Source of the DNA: a bacterium
GTDB taxonomy: Bacteria; UBP6; UBA1177
DNA: 64,000 nt
Direction: 5' to 3'
Assembly: GCA_016290135.1 (NCBI GenBank)
Contig: JAEESW010000003.1
Coordinates: forward strand, 1 to 64,000
Under the pieces are notes generated by a model that saw only the letters and a list, made by a program, of their open reading frames with translations, was not told the origin of the DNA and searched no databases. Made by a program: the position numbers and the translations under genes. The first letter of the stretch is position 1. The number at the start of each line of letters is the position of its first letter. Below are positions 26,463 through 34,528 of the stretch, in pieces.

Positions 26463-28973
26463 TTATTCTCCCCTTCCTGCTATGAATGCCGCGTAGTTTG
26501 CCGCCTTTGCCGCACCGGTGGGCGAAAGTTTCATCAGAGCCTTGAGCCAGATCTCTTTCGGTATCGCCGAGAAAGGCTCTATCGAAGACATGAGCCCGAG
26601 CATTGCAATGTTCGCCGTTTTGCCTGATTTGTCACCGATCTTCGCGACAGTCTCAAGGACATCGGTCTCGATGACTTTGTAGTTCGCAAGCGCTTTTCTG
26701 ATCTCTTCGATCTTCGGGTAATCTTCCTTTTTCGCGTTCGCCGGAAGCGATTCGAACCGGTTGAGGATTATCGTTCCGTCGGGTTTCAAAAGATCAAGGA
26801 AGCCGTTGCAGAAAACTTCGGAAGTCTCCATTACGACAAGGACATCCGTGCTTTTCGGCGAAAGGATCGGGCTGAAGACCTTGCCGCATGCGAATGTCGA
26901 GATGACGCTGCCGCCGAGCTGCGCCATGCCGTGGGTGTCGCCTTTGACGATGCCGGTCTCGCCGTAAGGAGTGTGGAGCGCGACTTCACTCAGCACTTTG
27001 CCGAAGAAAAGGTTGCCCTGTCCGCCGATGCCGCGGATCGCGACTCTGATCGATTCGGGAAGAAGTTCTTTGGAAACTGTAACTTCTTTGATTTCTTCAG
27101 GAATTTTGACTTCTGCTTCAACTTTCGCCTTCTTTTCGGAAACTTCGATCGGAACGATCACACCGAAGGGGCATCTCTGCATGCAGATCTGTTTGTTTCC
27201 GCCGCAGTTTATGCACATGTTCGTGAACTCCGGGCCCTTTTCCTTATCGAATTTGATGCCGGGGCAGACATTACATCTACCGCATTTTTTACATTTTTCG
27301 GCATCGATCCTTATCGTTCTTTTCTTCTGGGATCTGTCCATGATCTGCTGGCACGGACCTTCGATGACCAGATTGGTGAACTTGCCCGTTTCAGCGTCGT
27401 CCAGAGCTTTTTCGAGAGCTTTTTCGATGCCTGCGAGATCGTAAGCGTTGACTGCGACGACATCGCATTTCTCAGCCGCGATCGCTTCTTTGAGCCTGAA
27501 TTTGTTGGGAACGCCGGCAAGGTTTGCATAGCTTGTCGGAGCCGGCTGGCCGCCTGTCATTGCCGTTACGCTGTTGTCGAGAACGACTTTTACGCCGGGG
27601 ACATTCCTGAAAACGCCGTTTCGTGTCGCGTCAAGACCGCTGTGGCATTCGCACGAGTCTCCGATGACGCTGACGACTTTCGAGGCCATTTCGGGCCTGC
27701 TCAGGCAGAATCCCTGTCTCATCGCATCGCTTCCGCCCATGCAGAGGACGGTGTCGATCCCTTTGTTGATAAAAAGAAGGGTGGAGCAGCCGATCTCTCC
27801 GAAACCTGCGAAAAGTTTTCCTTTCTTTCTCAAGTTTTCAGCCGACAGCGCATAACCGCGGAAAGGGCATCCCGGGCAGATCGAAGGCGGTCTGACAAGA
27901 GGCTTTATAAGCGGTTTCTCAGATTCCTTGTGAAGTTTTATCTCAACAAAATCTTTAAGGAAATCAATGACATCCTGCGGAGTCCAGTCGGTAAGGACAG
28001 AATATTCCGGCTTGCCGATGACTGCTATTCCCGCAGCTTCTATCTTTTCCTGCAAGAATCTGTCGCCGTCTTCAAAAACGAAAAGTTTCCCTTTGATCTT
28101 CGATGCGAAATCGCGGATCCTTTTTACAGGAACAGGGTTCGCGACCGACATCGAAAGGATGGAAGGCTTCAACCCGACATTGAGAAGAGCCTCTTTGACT
28201 ATGATCTCGCTTTCGCCGACAACGACGATGCCGAAGTCGTCGGTCCCTTTTGTTTCGGTTATGAAATCCTTGTTGTTTTCGACAAATTCAAGGACTTGCG
28301 GGATCCTGTGCGCAGTCGCTTCGTTGTAGTTTTTCCTTGCGATCCCCGGCATGAGCATCCACTTTGAAAGATCTGCCGGAACGGGCATCGGCTCGATCCT
28401 GCGCGGTTCTCTCGTGACTACCAGACCTTCGCTGTGAGCCAGGATACCGCTTGCAAGGATGCAGACCTGCGTTTTGAACATTCTCGAAAGGTCGGCTGCG
28501 ATGAAAGCCATATCGTAAAGTTCCTGATGTGTCCTCGGTTCGAGAACGGGGATCCTTGCCGCACTCAGGAAATATCTCGCATCGATGACATGCTGCGTGC
28601 TCGAAGGAACATAGTCTGTCGCCGCATAAACGACGAAAGCACCCATCTGACCGGTGTAGAAAGCGGAAGTCGTGATCGTGTCGCCGGCCTGGAAAAGACC
28701 AGGGATCTTCATCGTGACGACGCTGTCCATTCCCGCAACTGCGTGACCTATCGTCACAGCCACGGCGTTTGCCTCATTGACGCTCCAGCCGACAGTCATT
28801 CTGTCCTGGACATATTTCAAGTTTTTATCGATGACTTCGGTGCTCGGAGTGCCGGGGTAACCGTCGGCAGCGTGGTATCCCGCATGAACGACACCGAGCG
28901 CAAAAGCGCTGTTTCCCTGAAGAATAAGCCTTGAACCGGCCGGCGAATCAACAAGTTTCAAAAAATCAGCCAT
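26463..28973 (-). CDS. iorA/iorB: Indolepyruvate ferredoxin oxidoreductase, fused alpha and beta subunits
   Basis: An 836-residue enzyme predicted to oxidise aryl-2-oxoacids (indolepyruvate, phenylpyruvate) to aryl-acetyl-CoA, reducing ferredoxin. The alpha part covers about 1-630: a pyrimidine-binding domain with GYPGTPSTE (39-47), a TPP-binding core with CPGCPFRGY, GDSCECHSG and DNSVTAMTGGQPAP, and a two-cluster ferredoxin domain at about 558-617 (CKKCGRCNVCPG and CINCGG...CMQRCPFG). The beta (gamma-type) part begins near 646 with GIGGQGNLFFGK and runs to the end. The two subunits are usually separate genes, so this is a fusion. The start at 28973 follows CAGGAGA. First gene of a five-gene operon. 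Confidence 0.92.
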   Translation of the reverse strand: MADFLKLVDSPAGSRLILQGNSAFALGVVHAGYHAADGYPGTPSTEVIDKNLKYVQDRMTVGWSVNEANAVAVTIGHAVAGMDSVVTMKIPGLFQAGDTITTSAFYTGQMGAFVVYAATDYVPSSTQHVIDARYFLSAARIPVLEPRTHQELYDMAFIAADLSRMFKTQVCILASGILAHSEGLVVTREPRRIEPMPVPADLSKWMLMPGIARKNYNEATAHRIPQVLEFVENNKDFITETKGTDDFGIVVVGESEIIVKEALLNVGLKPSILSMSVANPVPVKRIRDFASKIKGKLFVFEDGDRFLQEKIEAAGIAVIGKPEYSVLTDWTPQDVIDFLKDFVEIKLHKESEKPLIKPLVRPPSICPGCPFRGYALSAENLRKKGKLFAGFGEIGCSTLLFINKGIDTVLCMGGSDAMRQGFCLSRPEMASKVVSVIGDSCECHSGLDATRNGVFRNVPGVKVVLDNSVTAMTGGQPAPTSYANLAGVPNKFRLKEAIAAEKCDVVAVNAYDLAGIEKALEKALDDAETGKFTNLVIEGPCQQIMDRSQKKRTIRIDAEKCKKCGRCNVCPGIKFDKEKGPEFTNMCINCGGNKQICMQRCPFGVIVPIEVSEKKAKVEAEVKIPEEIKEVTVSKELLPESIRVAIRGIGGQGNLFFGKVLSEVALHTPYGETGIVKGDTHGMAQLGGSVISTFACGKVFSPILSPKSTDVLVVMETSEVFCNGFLDLLKPDGTIILNRFESLPANAKKEDYPKIEEIRKALANYKVIETDVLETVAKIGDKSGKTANIAMLGLMSSIEPFSAIPKEIWLKALMKLSPTGAAKAANYAAFIAGRGE

Positions 28974-29019
28974 TGGAATCTCCTGTATTACAACAATAAT
29001 AATAAACAAAAAACCGGCA

Positions 29020-29047
29020 ATTATAGCGAAAATATCAAAAGTGGCAA
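29020..29047 (-). promoter_or_regulatory. Candidate promoter for the indolepyruvate oxidoreductase operon
   Basis: On the minus strand TTGCCA, 16 bases, TATAAT. The -10 box ends 46 bases before the ATG at 28973. Confidence 0.6.
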
Positions 29048-29060
29048 ATCTTGCGGGAAA

Positions 29061-29076
29061 GGCGTCTCTTGACGCC
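29061..29076. promoter_or_regulatory. Short perfect hairpin between divergent promoters
   Basis: GGCGTC, loop TCTT, GACGCC. It sits between the two divergent promoters. With no T-run it is not a terminator. It could be an operator or simply a chance palindrome. Confidence 0.25.
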
Positions 29077-29092
29077 GCGACTCTGCGATTCC

Positions 29093-29120
29093 TTGACAGA
29101 AAAATGAAGATTATTAAAAT
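29093..29120 (+). promoter_or_regulatory. Strong candidate promoter for the 29146-31815 operon
   Basis: TTGACA (consensus), 16 bases, TAAAAT. It is followed by AGGAGG at 29135-29140 and the ATG at 29146. Confidence 0.65.
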
Positions 29121-29145
29121 CTTTCGCCATTTTTAGGAGGTAGAA

Positions 29146-29355
29146 ATGTCCATCAGTAAAGTCGGAGATGATTTGAAGCAGATGTTGTTTCTGGTCCATT
29201 TCAAGGACGGGTACGTAAAACCTGTGATCGCCTCGACGCAGGCTCAGGTCAGGGATATCATCGCTTCGGAAAACGAACGCAGGGTAGAAGATATAGAAAA
29301 AATAGTTCTCGAGCAGAATTACTACCCGCAGAACGAAGATTACTACGATATTTAG
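29146..29355 (+). CDS. Small cytoplasmic protein, unknown function
   Basis: A 69-residue acidic protein with no signal or membrane segment. The pattern FLVHFKDGYVKPVIASTQAQVRDII looks like a small alpha/beta fold. The C-terminus is Asp/Tyr-rich. AGGAGG lies 6 bases before the ATG, and the gene is preceded by a near-consensus promoter, so it is surely expressed. It heads an operon with two lipoproteins and pth. No family recognised. Confidence 0.75.
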   Translation: MSISKVGDDLKQMLFLVHFKDGYVKPVIASTQAQVRDIIASENERRVEDIEKIVLEQNYYPQNEDYYDI

Positions 29356-29363
29356 GAGGAAAC

Positions 29364-30419
29364 ATGAAAAAAATTTCCTTGTTTGTTCTCTGTGCCGCTC
29401 TTTTGTTTTTCACCGGTTGCGGCGGCGGCGGCAGCGACTACGACAAATATGACGACGATGAATCAGGAAAAAGTGACGACAGCACGGACACTGTCCCCGA
29501 CAAAGATCAGTCCGACACTTCGGAAGAACCGTCGGATACCGATACTCCGCAGCAGTCCGATGAAGATGCGGAGATCCCTGATGAAGGTGAGGATGACAGT
29601 GATGCCGATACTTCACCGGACGAAGATTTCTGGTCGACCTGCGAAGGAATAATCGCCTGCTCCAACGGATGCACGGAAGGAGACACCGAATGTGTCAGCG
29701 ACTGCTACGGAAGCGGGAGCGCGGAAGGTCAGCTCAACTACAGGCGCTGGAGGGAGTGCTTTGACAGCAGTTGCGCCGAAGACAAAACGGCGGAATGTTC
29801 GGCTGCGAATTGTGCGGAATGGGATGAGCTCTGCAATGTCGCCGAGGCTTTTGAATTCGAGATAACTTATCCGGCTCCTTACGGCAGTGCCGAGATCGAA
29901 GGCAGCTTCAACTTCATCCTTAATAACACATATCCTTCTTCGGCAAACGAGATCTCCACGACCCCGTTTGTCCGCGGTTCTATAGCTTCCATGCAGCTTG
30001 CCTCTTCGGGAATGACGATAACTTTCCTGAGAATGACCACAGACAAGCGCGACGGCAGTGTCGTCGAAGCGTTCCAGTCTCCTTTCAACAAAAATACGAT
30101 GACTCCGATGAATCCTGTCGTGATCCTCAGGATAAAAACAGATTCCGCAGCCGTCGGAAACCATACTGTCGGGTTGTCTGATGAGAGCGAGGCACGGTTC
30201 ATAGTCGGCGAGGTCGACGAGAGATACAACATCACATGCTATCACGCTTTCGGGATCGGTTCTTTCAAGATCGACAGTGCGGACATCAAGGCCGGTTCTC
30301 AGGGAAAACTCCAGCTGAGCGGCGGAAAAGTCGAACTTTTCAGTCCTGCGAATATCCCCGAGCTCGGCGGCGATGCCCGTGAAACGCTCGAAGTCGAAGC
30401 TTGTTCTCTCATTTGGTAG
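29364..30419 (+). CDS. Cys-rich lipoprotein, unknown function
   Basis: A 351-residue lipoprotein with lipobox FTGC at about 16-19. A long Asp/Ser/Glu/Thr/Pro linker (about 24-88) follows. A Cys-rich helical module spans about 92-158 with ten Cys, probably five disulfides. The C-terminal beta-rich domain (about 160-350) contains no further motif I recognise. AGGAGG precedes the ATG, 8 bases after the small upstream gene. The linker type recurs in other lipoproteins of this window. Likely surface-exposed or periplasmic. Confidence 0.75.
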   Translation: MKKISLFVLCAALLFFTGCGGGGSDYDKYDDDESGKSDDSTDTVPDKDQSDTSEEPSDTDTPQQSDEDAEIPDEGEDDSDADTSPDEDFWSTCEGIIACSNGCTEGDTECVSDCYGSGSAEGQLNYRRWRECFDSSCAEDKTAECSAANCAEWDELCNVAEAFEFEITYPAPYGSAEIEGSFNFILNNTYPSSANEISTTPFVRGSIASMQLASSGMTITFLRMTTDKRDGSVVEAFQSPFNKNTMTPMNPVVILRIKTDSAAVGNHTVGLSDESEARFIVGEVDERYNITCYHAFGIGSFKIDSADIKAGSQGKLQLSGGKVELFSPANIPELGGDARETLEVEACSLIW

Positions 30420-30427
30420 GAGGAAAT

Positions 30428-31300
30428 ATGAAAAAAGCTATCGTTATTTTCTGCTGTTTTTTGTGCTTTGCGCTTATTTCATGCGGAACAGCCGAAAAGA
30501 AGAAACCGAACAAAAAGGCCGAGCCGGTGAAATCCGAGGAGAGTGCCGATGAAGAAGATGCGGCCGACGGGATCTCGGAAAATGGTATCCACAATCTCCC
30601 GAACGGTGACCGCTACATCGGAGGTTTTAAAGACCACAAAAAATACGGCGAAGGCGAATATATCTATGCAAACGGAGACCGTTACAAAGGTTTTTTTGCC
30701 AATGGACACTACAACGGTCAGGGCGAACTGACGCTGAAAGACGGCACAAAGTATATCGGCGGGTTCAAGGACGGCCTGCGCCACGGGCAGGGGACTTTGA
30801 CTTTTCCGAGCGGCGCGCGTTATGAAGGCTTTTTCAAAAACGACATGATGGACGGCGAAGGGATCTTCCGCTTCCCGGATGAAAGGGAATACCGCGGAAG
30901 TTTCGCAAAAAACATCAGACACGGGCATGGAGTCATGATCTTCCCGAGCGGCGCTGAATACGAAGGTGATTTCGATAACGACAAAAGAAGCGGGAAAGGA
31001 AAGATGACCTACCGCAACGGCGCTGTCTATGAAGGCGATTTCGTTGACGGCAAGCGCGACGGCCACGGAAAGCTGACCAAAGCGAACGGAGATGTCTATG
31101 AGGGCGATTTTGAAGGCGATGTCATGACCGGCATCGGACAGTACACCTTCAAAAACGGCTCGGTGGTATACGGTGTCTGGAAAGAGGGGAGACTTGAGAA
31201 AAAACTCCCGCGTCCGGGCAGCGGTGAAGAAGAAGCGGACGGAACGGAACCGGGTGAAGAGCCGTCAGAAGAGGAGTCCGGATCAGAAACGGAAGAATGA
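30428..31300 (+). CDS. MORN-repeat lipoprotein
   Basis: A 290-residue lipoprotein with lipobox ISC (Cys at about 19), then a Lys/Glu-rich linker. Eight regular 23-residue MORN repeats follow from about 62 to 245 (pattern NGDRYxGxFxxGxxxGxGxxxx) plus a partial ninth ending in YGVWKEGRLEKKLP, then an acidic Gly/Glu/Ser tail. MORN repeats form elongated beta-hairpin solenoids that bind membranes or proteins. The start at 30428 follows AGGAGG, which lies directly after the upstream stop. The stop overlaps the pth start (ATGA), so the two are co-translated. Function of this lipoprotein is unknown. Confidence 0.85.
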   Translation: MKKAIVIFCCFLCFALISCGTAEKKKPNKKAEPVKSEESADEEDAADGISENGIHNLPNGDRYIGGFKDHKKYGEGEYIYANGDRYKGFFANGHYNGQGELTLKDGTKYIGGFKDGLRHGQGTLTFPSGARYEGFFKNDMMDGEGIFRFPDEREYRGSFAKNIRHGHGVMIFPSGAEYEGDFDNDKRSGKGKMTYRNGAVYEGDFVDGKRDGHGKLTKANGDVYEGDFEGDVMTGIGQYTFKNGSVVYGVWKEGRLEKKLPRPGSGEEEADGTEPGEEPSEEESGSETEE

Positions 31301-31815
31301 TGCTCGTCGTCTTTCTTGGCAATCCCGGTGCTGAATACAAGCTCACACGCCACAATTCAGGTTTTATCGTTGCAGAAAACATGGCGCTGACGCAGGATCT
31401 CTTCTGGAGCCGGAAATTTTTCGGAATGTTCGCAAAAAAGGATGTCAACGGACACCAGCACTGCTTTTTGAAACCCGAAACTTTCATGAATCTAAGCGGA
31501 AAAAGCGTCCAGGCGGCAAGATCTTTTTTCAAGTTGAATGAAAGCGATATCGTCGTCGTGCATGACGACATCGAGACCGAATTCGGAGTCGTCTCTTTCA
31601 GGAAAGGCGGAGGTCTCGCGGGGCATAACGGCTTGAGATCTATAGCAAATTCTATCGGAAGTCCGGATTTTCTCCGAATAAAGATCGGTGTCGGAAGACC
31701 GAAAAAAGGCGATGTTTCCTCTTTTGTCCTCGGAAAATTCACTCCGGAAGAAATGCCCTTCCTGCCGGTCATGGCTGAAGCCGCGGAAGAGAAGCTGAAA
31801 GAACTGCTGCAATAA
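31297..31815 (+). CDS. pth: Peptidyl-tRNA hydrolase
   Basis: Releases tRNA from peptidyl-tRNA that has dropped off ribosomes. 172 residues, slightly short for the family. Motifs in order: FLGNPGAEYKLTRHNSGF with catalytic His19 and Asn9; LKPETFMNLSG; VVHDDIE (Asp90/91); GGGLAGHNGLRSI; RIKIGVGRP. The first or second of two adjacent ATG codons may be used. The gene overlaps the MORN lipoprotein stop by four bases, an unusual coupling of a housekeeping enzyme to a lipoprotein gene. Confidence 0.96.
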   Translation: MMLVVFLGNPGAEYKLTRHNSGFIVAENMALTQDLFWSRKFFGMFAKKDVNGHQHCFLKPETFMNLSGKSVQAARSFFKLNESDIVVVHDDIETEFGVVSFRKGGGLAGHNGLRSIANSIGSPDFLRIKIGVGRPKKGDVSSFVLGKFTPEEMPFLPVMAEAAEEKLKELLQ

Positions 31816-31856
31816 ATTCCAAGACGTGCCGGGCACCCTCTACCTATAAAAAAATG

Positions 31857-31884
31857 TTGATTTTTAGGCAACTGTCTGTAAAAT
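31857..31884 (+). promoter_or_regulatory. Candidate promoter for the SurA/PpiD-like gene
   Basis: TTGATT, 16 bases, TAAAAT. The -10 box ends 43 bases before the ATG at 31928. Confidence 0.5.
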
Positions 31885-31927
31885 GCCGCCGTTATTTTTT
31901 TTGTATCTTTTTTATTAGAGGTTTTAA

Positions 31928-33169
31928 ATGTTTCAGGACATCAGAAAAAAAGGAAGCTCGCTGCTCATAACACTTATGTTCGCGGCGATAATCGTTACAT
32001 TTGTTATTTCTTTCGGCCCGGGTGACAAAGCGGGCTGCAGCTCGACCCAGAACAGTGCAGCAACGATCAACGGCGAGATCGTCACTATGTCGGAATTCCG
32101 TTTCGCCTACTCGAACCTCATGGACTACTACCAGAGGATCTTCCGTGATTTCAACAACGAAATGGCAAAACAGTATAAACTTTCGGATAAGGCTTTAAAC
32201 GGTCTTATCGGTGAAATCCTTGTTGCTCAGGAAGCTGAAAAACTCGGTTTCAAAGTCTCTGACGAAGAAGTCAGCAAGGAGATCGTCAGCAATCCGTATT
32301 TCCAGAAAAACGGCGCTTTCGACAAGGAATCTTACAATAATATGGTCAAATTCACACTCAACACGACGATATCGGCTTACGAAAACCGTGTCAGAATGCA
32401 GCTTTTGTCCAGAAAACTCAGAAACTACCTTGTTGACAACATCACTGTTTCGGATACCGAAGCAAAGGATGAATTTGTTGCCGGCAGTGAAAAGATCGAT
32501 GCGTTCGTCTATGTTTTCGCCGATTCATATCTCAAAGCCGAGAATAAAAACGCTCTTCTCTCTGCGATCACGGATGAAGAAGCCGCGGCTTACCTGAAAG
32601 ACAACGAATCAAAGGCGAAAATGGCTTTTGAAGACAATGTTTCAAAGTATTCGAAAGGCGAAGGTCAGACCGTTTTCGAAGATGTCAAGAACGATGTCGC
32701 GAAAGATCTTCTCCTTGCTCCGAAACTTGAGGAGAAAATAAAGGCTGATTCGGCAAAACTCCTTGAAATGCTTAAGGAAAAGCCTGAGCTCTCTGCAGAG
32801 GAGATCGCTGCGGCGTTTGCTGACTGGGAAATCTCGGGAAGAGAAATTTCCGTTACGAAAAAATCGACTTTCGCGGCCGGGATCGGTTTCAGCCCGAAGT
32901 TCATAGAAAAACTTTTCTCCGATCCGGAACCTAAACTTGTTGACGAAGTCTTTAAGACGGAAGAGAACAGATATGTCGTTGCAAAGATCACGAATCACGC
33001 TGCGGCAGACATGGCTGAATTCGAAAAATCCAAGGCAGCCATCAAAGCAAATCTTGCAAATGAGAAGAAAGGACAGATCTACGAGGCTTATGTCGAAAAG
33101 CTGAGAGCCGAAGCTCATATCGAGATCAACAGAGATTTCCTTAAACTCTTCGAAGGATCTGAAAATTAG
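31928..33169 (+). CDS. SurA/PpiD N-domain periplasmic chaperone-like protein
   Basis: A 413-residue protein with one N-terminal transmembrane helix (about 11-30) in a PpiD-like arrangement. The SurA_N-like chaperone region (about 42-185) opens with AATINGEIVTMSEFRFAYSNL, the classic family start. The central and C-terminal parts are helical and Lys/Glu-rich. I see no clear parvulin PPIase motif, so this is probably a chaperone without isomerase activity, assisting envelope-protein folding. Single-gene unit with its own promoter and a likely terminator after it. Confidence 0.78.
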   Translation: MFQDIRKKGSSLLITLMFAAIIVTFVISFGPGDKAGCSSTQNSAATINGEIVTMSEFRFAYSNLMDYYQRIFRDFNNEMAKQYKLSDKALNGLIGEILVAQEAEKLGFKVSDEEVSKEIVSNPYFQKNGAFDKESYNNMVKFTLNTTISAYENRVRMQLLSRKLRNYLVDNITVSDTEAKDEFVAGSEKIDAFVYVFADSYLKAENKNALLSAITDEEAAAYLKDNESKAKMAFEDNVSKYSKGEGQTVFEDVKNDVAKDLLLAPKLEEKIKADSAKLLEMLKEKPELSAEEIAAAFADWEISGREISVTKKSTFAAGIGFSPKFIEKLFSDPEPKLVDEVFKTEENRYVVAKITNHAAADMAEFEKSKAAIKANLANEKKGQIYEAYVEKLRAEAHIEINRDFLKLFEGSEN

Positions 33170-33175
33170 TCCCAA

Positions 33176-33204
33176 CGGGCGTCTGCCCGCCGAAATCCTT
33201 TTTT
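33176..33204 (+). terminator. Rho-independent terminator-like hairpin
   Basis: Stem CGGGC / GCCCG with loop GTCT, followed within nine bases by a run of T. It lies between two convergent genes. The stem is short. Confidence 0.5.
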
Positions 33205-33205
33205 A

Positions 33206-34015
33206 CTATTTTTCTCTGGTCGGGATTTTTGAGATCTCGCGCTCTCTTTTAAGGACTTTTACCGCAAAAATGATCGGAACGACGATGACGCCGAAAGAGA
33301 GGATACCGCATTCGATGCGTGTGAATATCCAGAGTTTCCCTGTTATCAAAGCCAGTGCGGCGAAAAAGAAGATATCGACTTCATTGATCTTGAAGATCGA
33401 GAAAACGGCATAGCAGAACCATTTTACCCAGTCAGCGAATGTGCGTCTGGGCGGCGTGGACCAGACGGGGCAGCTGTCGGTCTTTGCTCCGAGCTCCTCG
33501 ATAGTCCCTTTGCGGTAATTCTCGATTATCCTGAGGTCGAGCATGACTCTTTCGCTGACCCACTTCGAGTATGCCGCAACGTATGAAGCTGTCGCCGCAG
33601 TCATCGGAACAAGGATGTCGATAAGTTCGTTCGTTTCGCCGTAAGCGCGGAATCCGATCGCCCAGAACATGACTGTCATCGTCACTGCGTCTGAGATCTT
33701 GTCGAGATAAAAGCCGAATTTCGTCGGACAGTTGCGGAAACGCGAGACGGTGCCGTCCATGTTGTCCAGAACAAGTCCGAGATTGAGCAGTATCGCACCG
33801 ATAACTCCGCCGGAATATGTCCTGTCAAAGAAGACAAAAGCCGATCCGGCCAGTTTTGTGATGATGCTGACGACTGTTATCCTGTTTGGCGTGACCCACT
33901 TTTTTTCGACTATCGGCAGAAGAAAAAGTATGGTCAGCGGGCGTGCGAAGATCATTGCCCAGAAGTCGTCCGACTGATAGTTTCTGAGCTTCATCCAACG
34001 ATCTTTGAGTTTCAT
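33206..34015 (-). CDS. CDP-alcohol phosphatidyltransferase family protein
   Basis: A 269-residue integral membrane enzyme of phospholipid synthesis that transfers a phosphatidyl-type group from a CDP-alcohol to a second alcohol. The family motif D(x2)DG(x2)AR(x8)G(x3)D(x3)D is visible as DNMDGTVSR...GFYLDKISD (84-109), with Ser in place of the usual Ala before Arg. All four Asp are present. Several membrane helices follow. The substrate (glycerol-phosphate, inositol or other) cannot be assigned. It lies 57 bases after ssb, probably the last gene of that operon. Confidence 0.85.
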   Translation of the reverse strand: MKLKDRWMKLRNYQSDDFWAMIFARPLTILFLLPIVEKKWVTPNRITVVSIITKLAGSAFVFFDRTYSGGVIGAILLNLGLVLDNMDGTVSRFRNCPTKFGFYLDKISDAVTMTVMFWAIGFRAYGETNELIDILVPMTAATASYVAAYSKWVSERVMLDLRIIENYRKGTIEELGAKTDSCPVWSTPPRRTFADWVKWFCYAVFSIFKINEVDIFFFAALALITGKLWIFTRIECGILSFGVIVVPIIFAVKVLKREREISKIPTREK

Positions 34016-34072
34016 TTTTTACCTCGGTTTTGATTGATTTTCAGAAATTTGAGCATTTATGACCACGGGGAG

Positions 34073-34519
34073 TTAGAACGGAAGTTCATCGTCCTCGTTA
34101 TCGAATTTCGGAGCGTTTCCGGCCTGCGGCTGAGTTTCGCCGTCTTTCGGATTCTGCTGGTAAGTGCGTTCGCCCTGACCGCTCATATTGTCTTTGGGGT
34201 CAAGGAAATTCAGTGAATTGGCGATGATCTCGAAAACGCTTCTTTCGTTTCCGTCTTTGTCCTGATATGTGCGGGACTGGATCTTTCCGTCAACAAATAC
34301 AAGAGAGCCCTTTTTGAGGAATTTCGAAGCGTTTTCCGCCTGATTCCCGAAGACGACTATTCTGTGCCATTCGGTTTTCTCTTCAAAACTGTCACCCTTT
34401 CTGACTCTTTCGGAAGTTGCGAGCGAGAAGTTGCAGATAGGCGTGTTGTTTGAAGAATATCTGATCTCGGGGTCTCTTCCGAGACGTCCGATAAGCATAA
34501 CTTTGTTAAGACCGCTCAT
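34073..34519 (-). CDS. ssb: Single-stranded DNA-binding protein
   Basis: A 148-residue SSB that coats single-stranded DNA in replication and repair. The OB fold covers 1-105 (LNKVMLIGRLGRDPEIRY, EWHRIVVFG, VDGKIQSRTYQDKDGNERSVFEIIA). A disordered Gln/Asn/Gly linker leads to the acidic tip DDELPF that recruits partner proteins. In many bacteria ssb lies between rpsF and rpsR. Here it lies about 13 kb from them, in a purN-containing operon. Confidence 0.97.
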   Translation of the reverse strand: MSGLNKVMLIGRLGRDPEIRYSSNNTPICNFSLATSERVRKGDSFEEKTEWHRIVVFGNQAENASKFLKKGSLVFVDGKIQSRTYQDKDGNERSVFEIIANSLNFLDPKDNMSGQGERTYQQNPKDGETQPQAGNAPKFDNEDDELPF

Positions 34520-34528
34520 AACCTTCTC

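Noticed and set aside
26931-28367. 478-codon plus-strand frame opposite the indolepyruvate oxidoreductase gene
   Set aside because: It is a shadow of a gene with unmistakable motifs. It has no ribosome site and no recognisable domain.
31816-31856. Terminator after pth (GTGCC/GGGCAC)
   Set aside because: The stem is short and no T-run follows closely, so it is not convincing.
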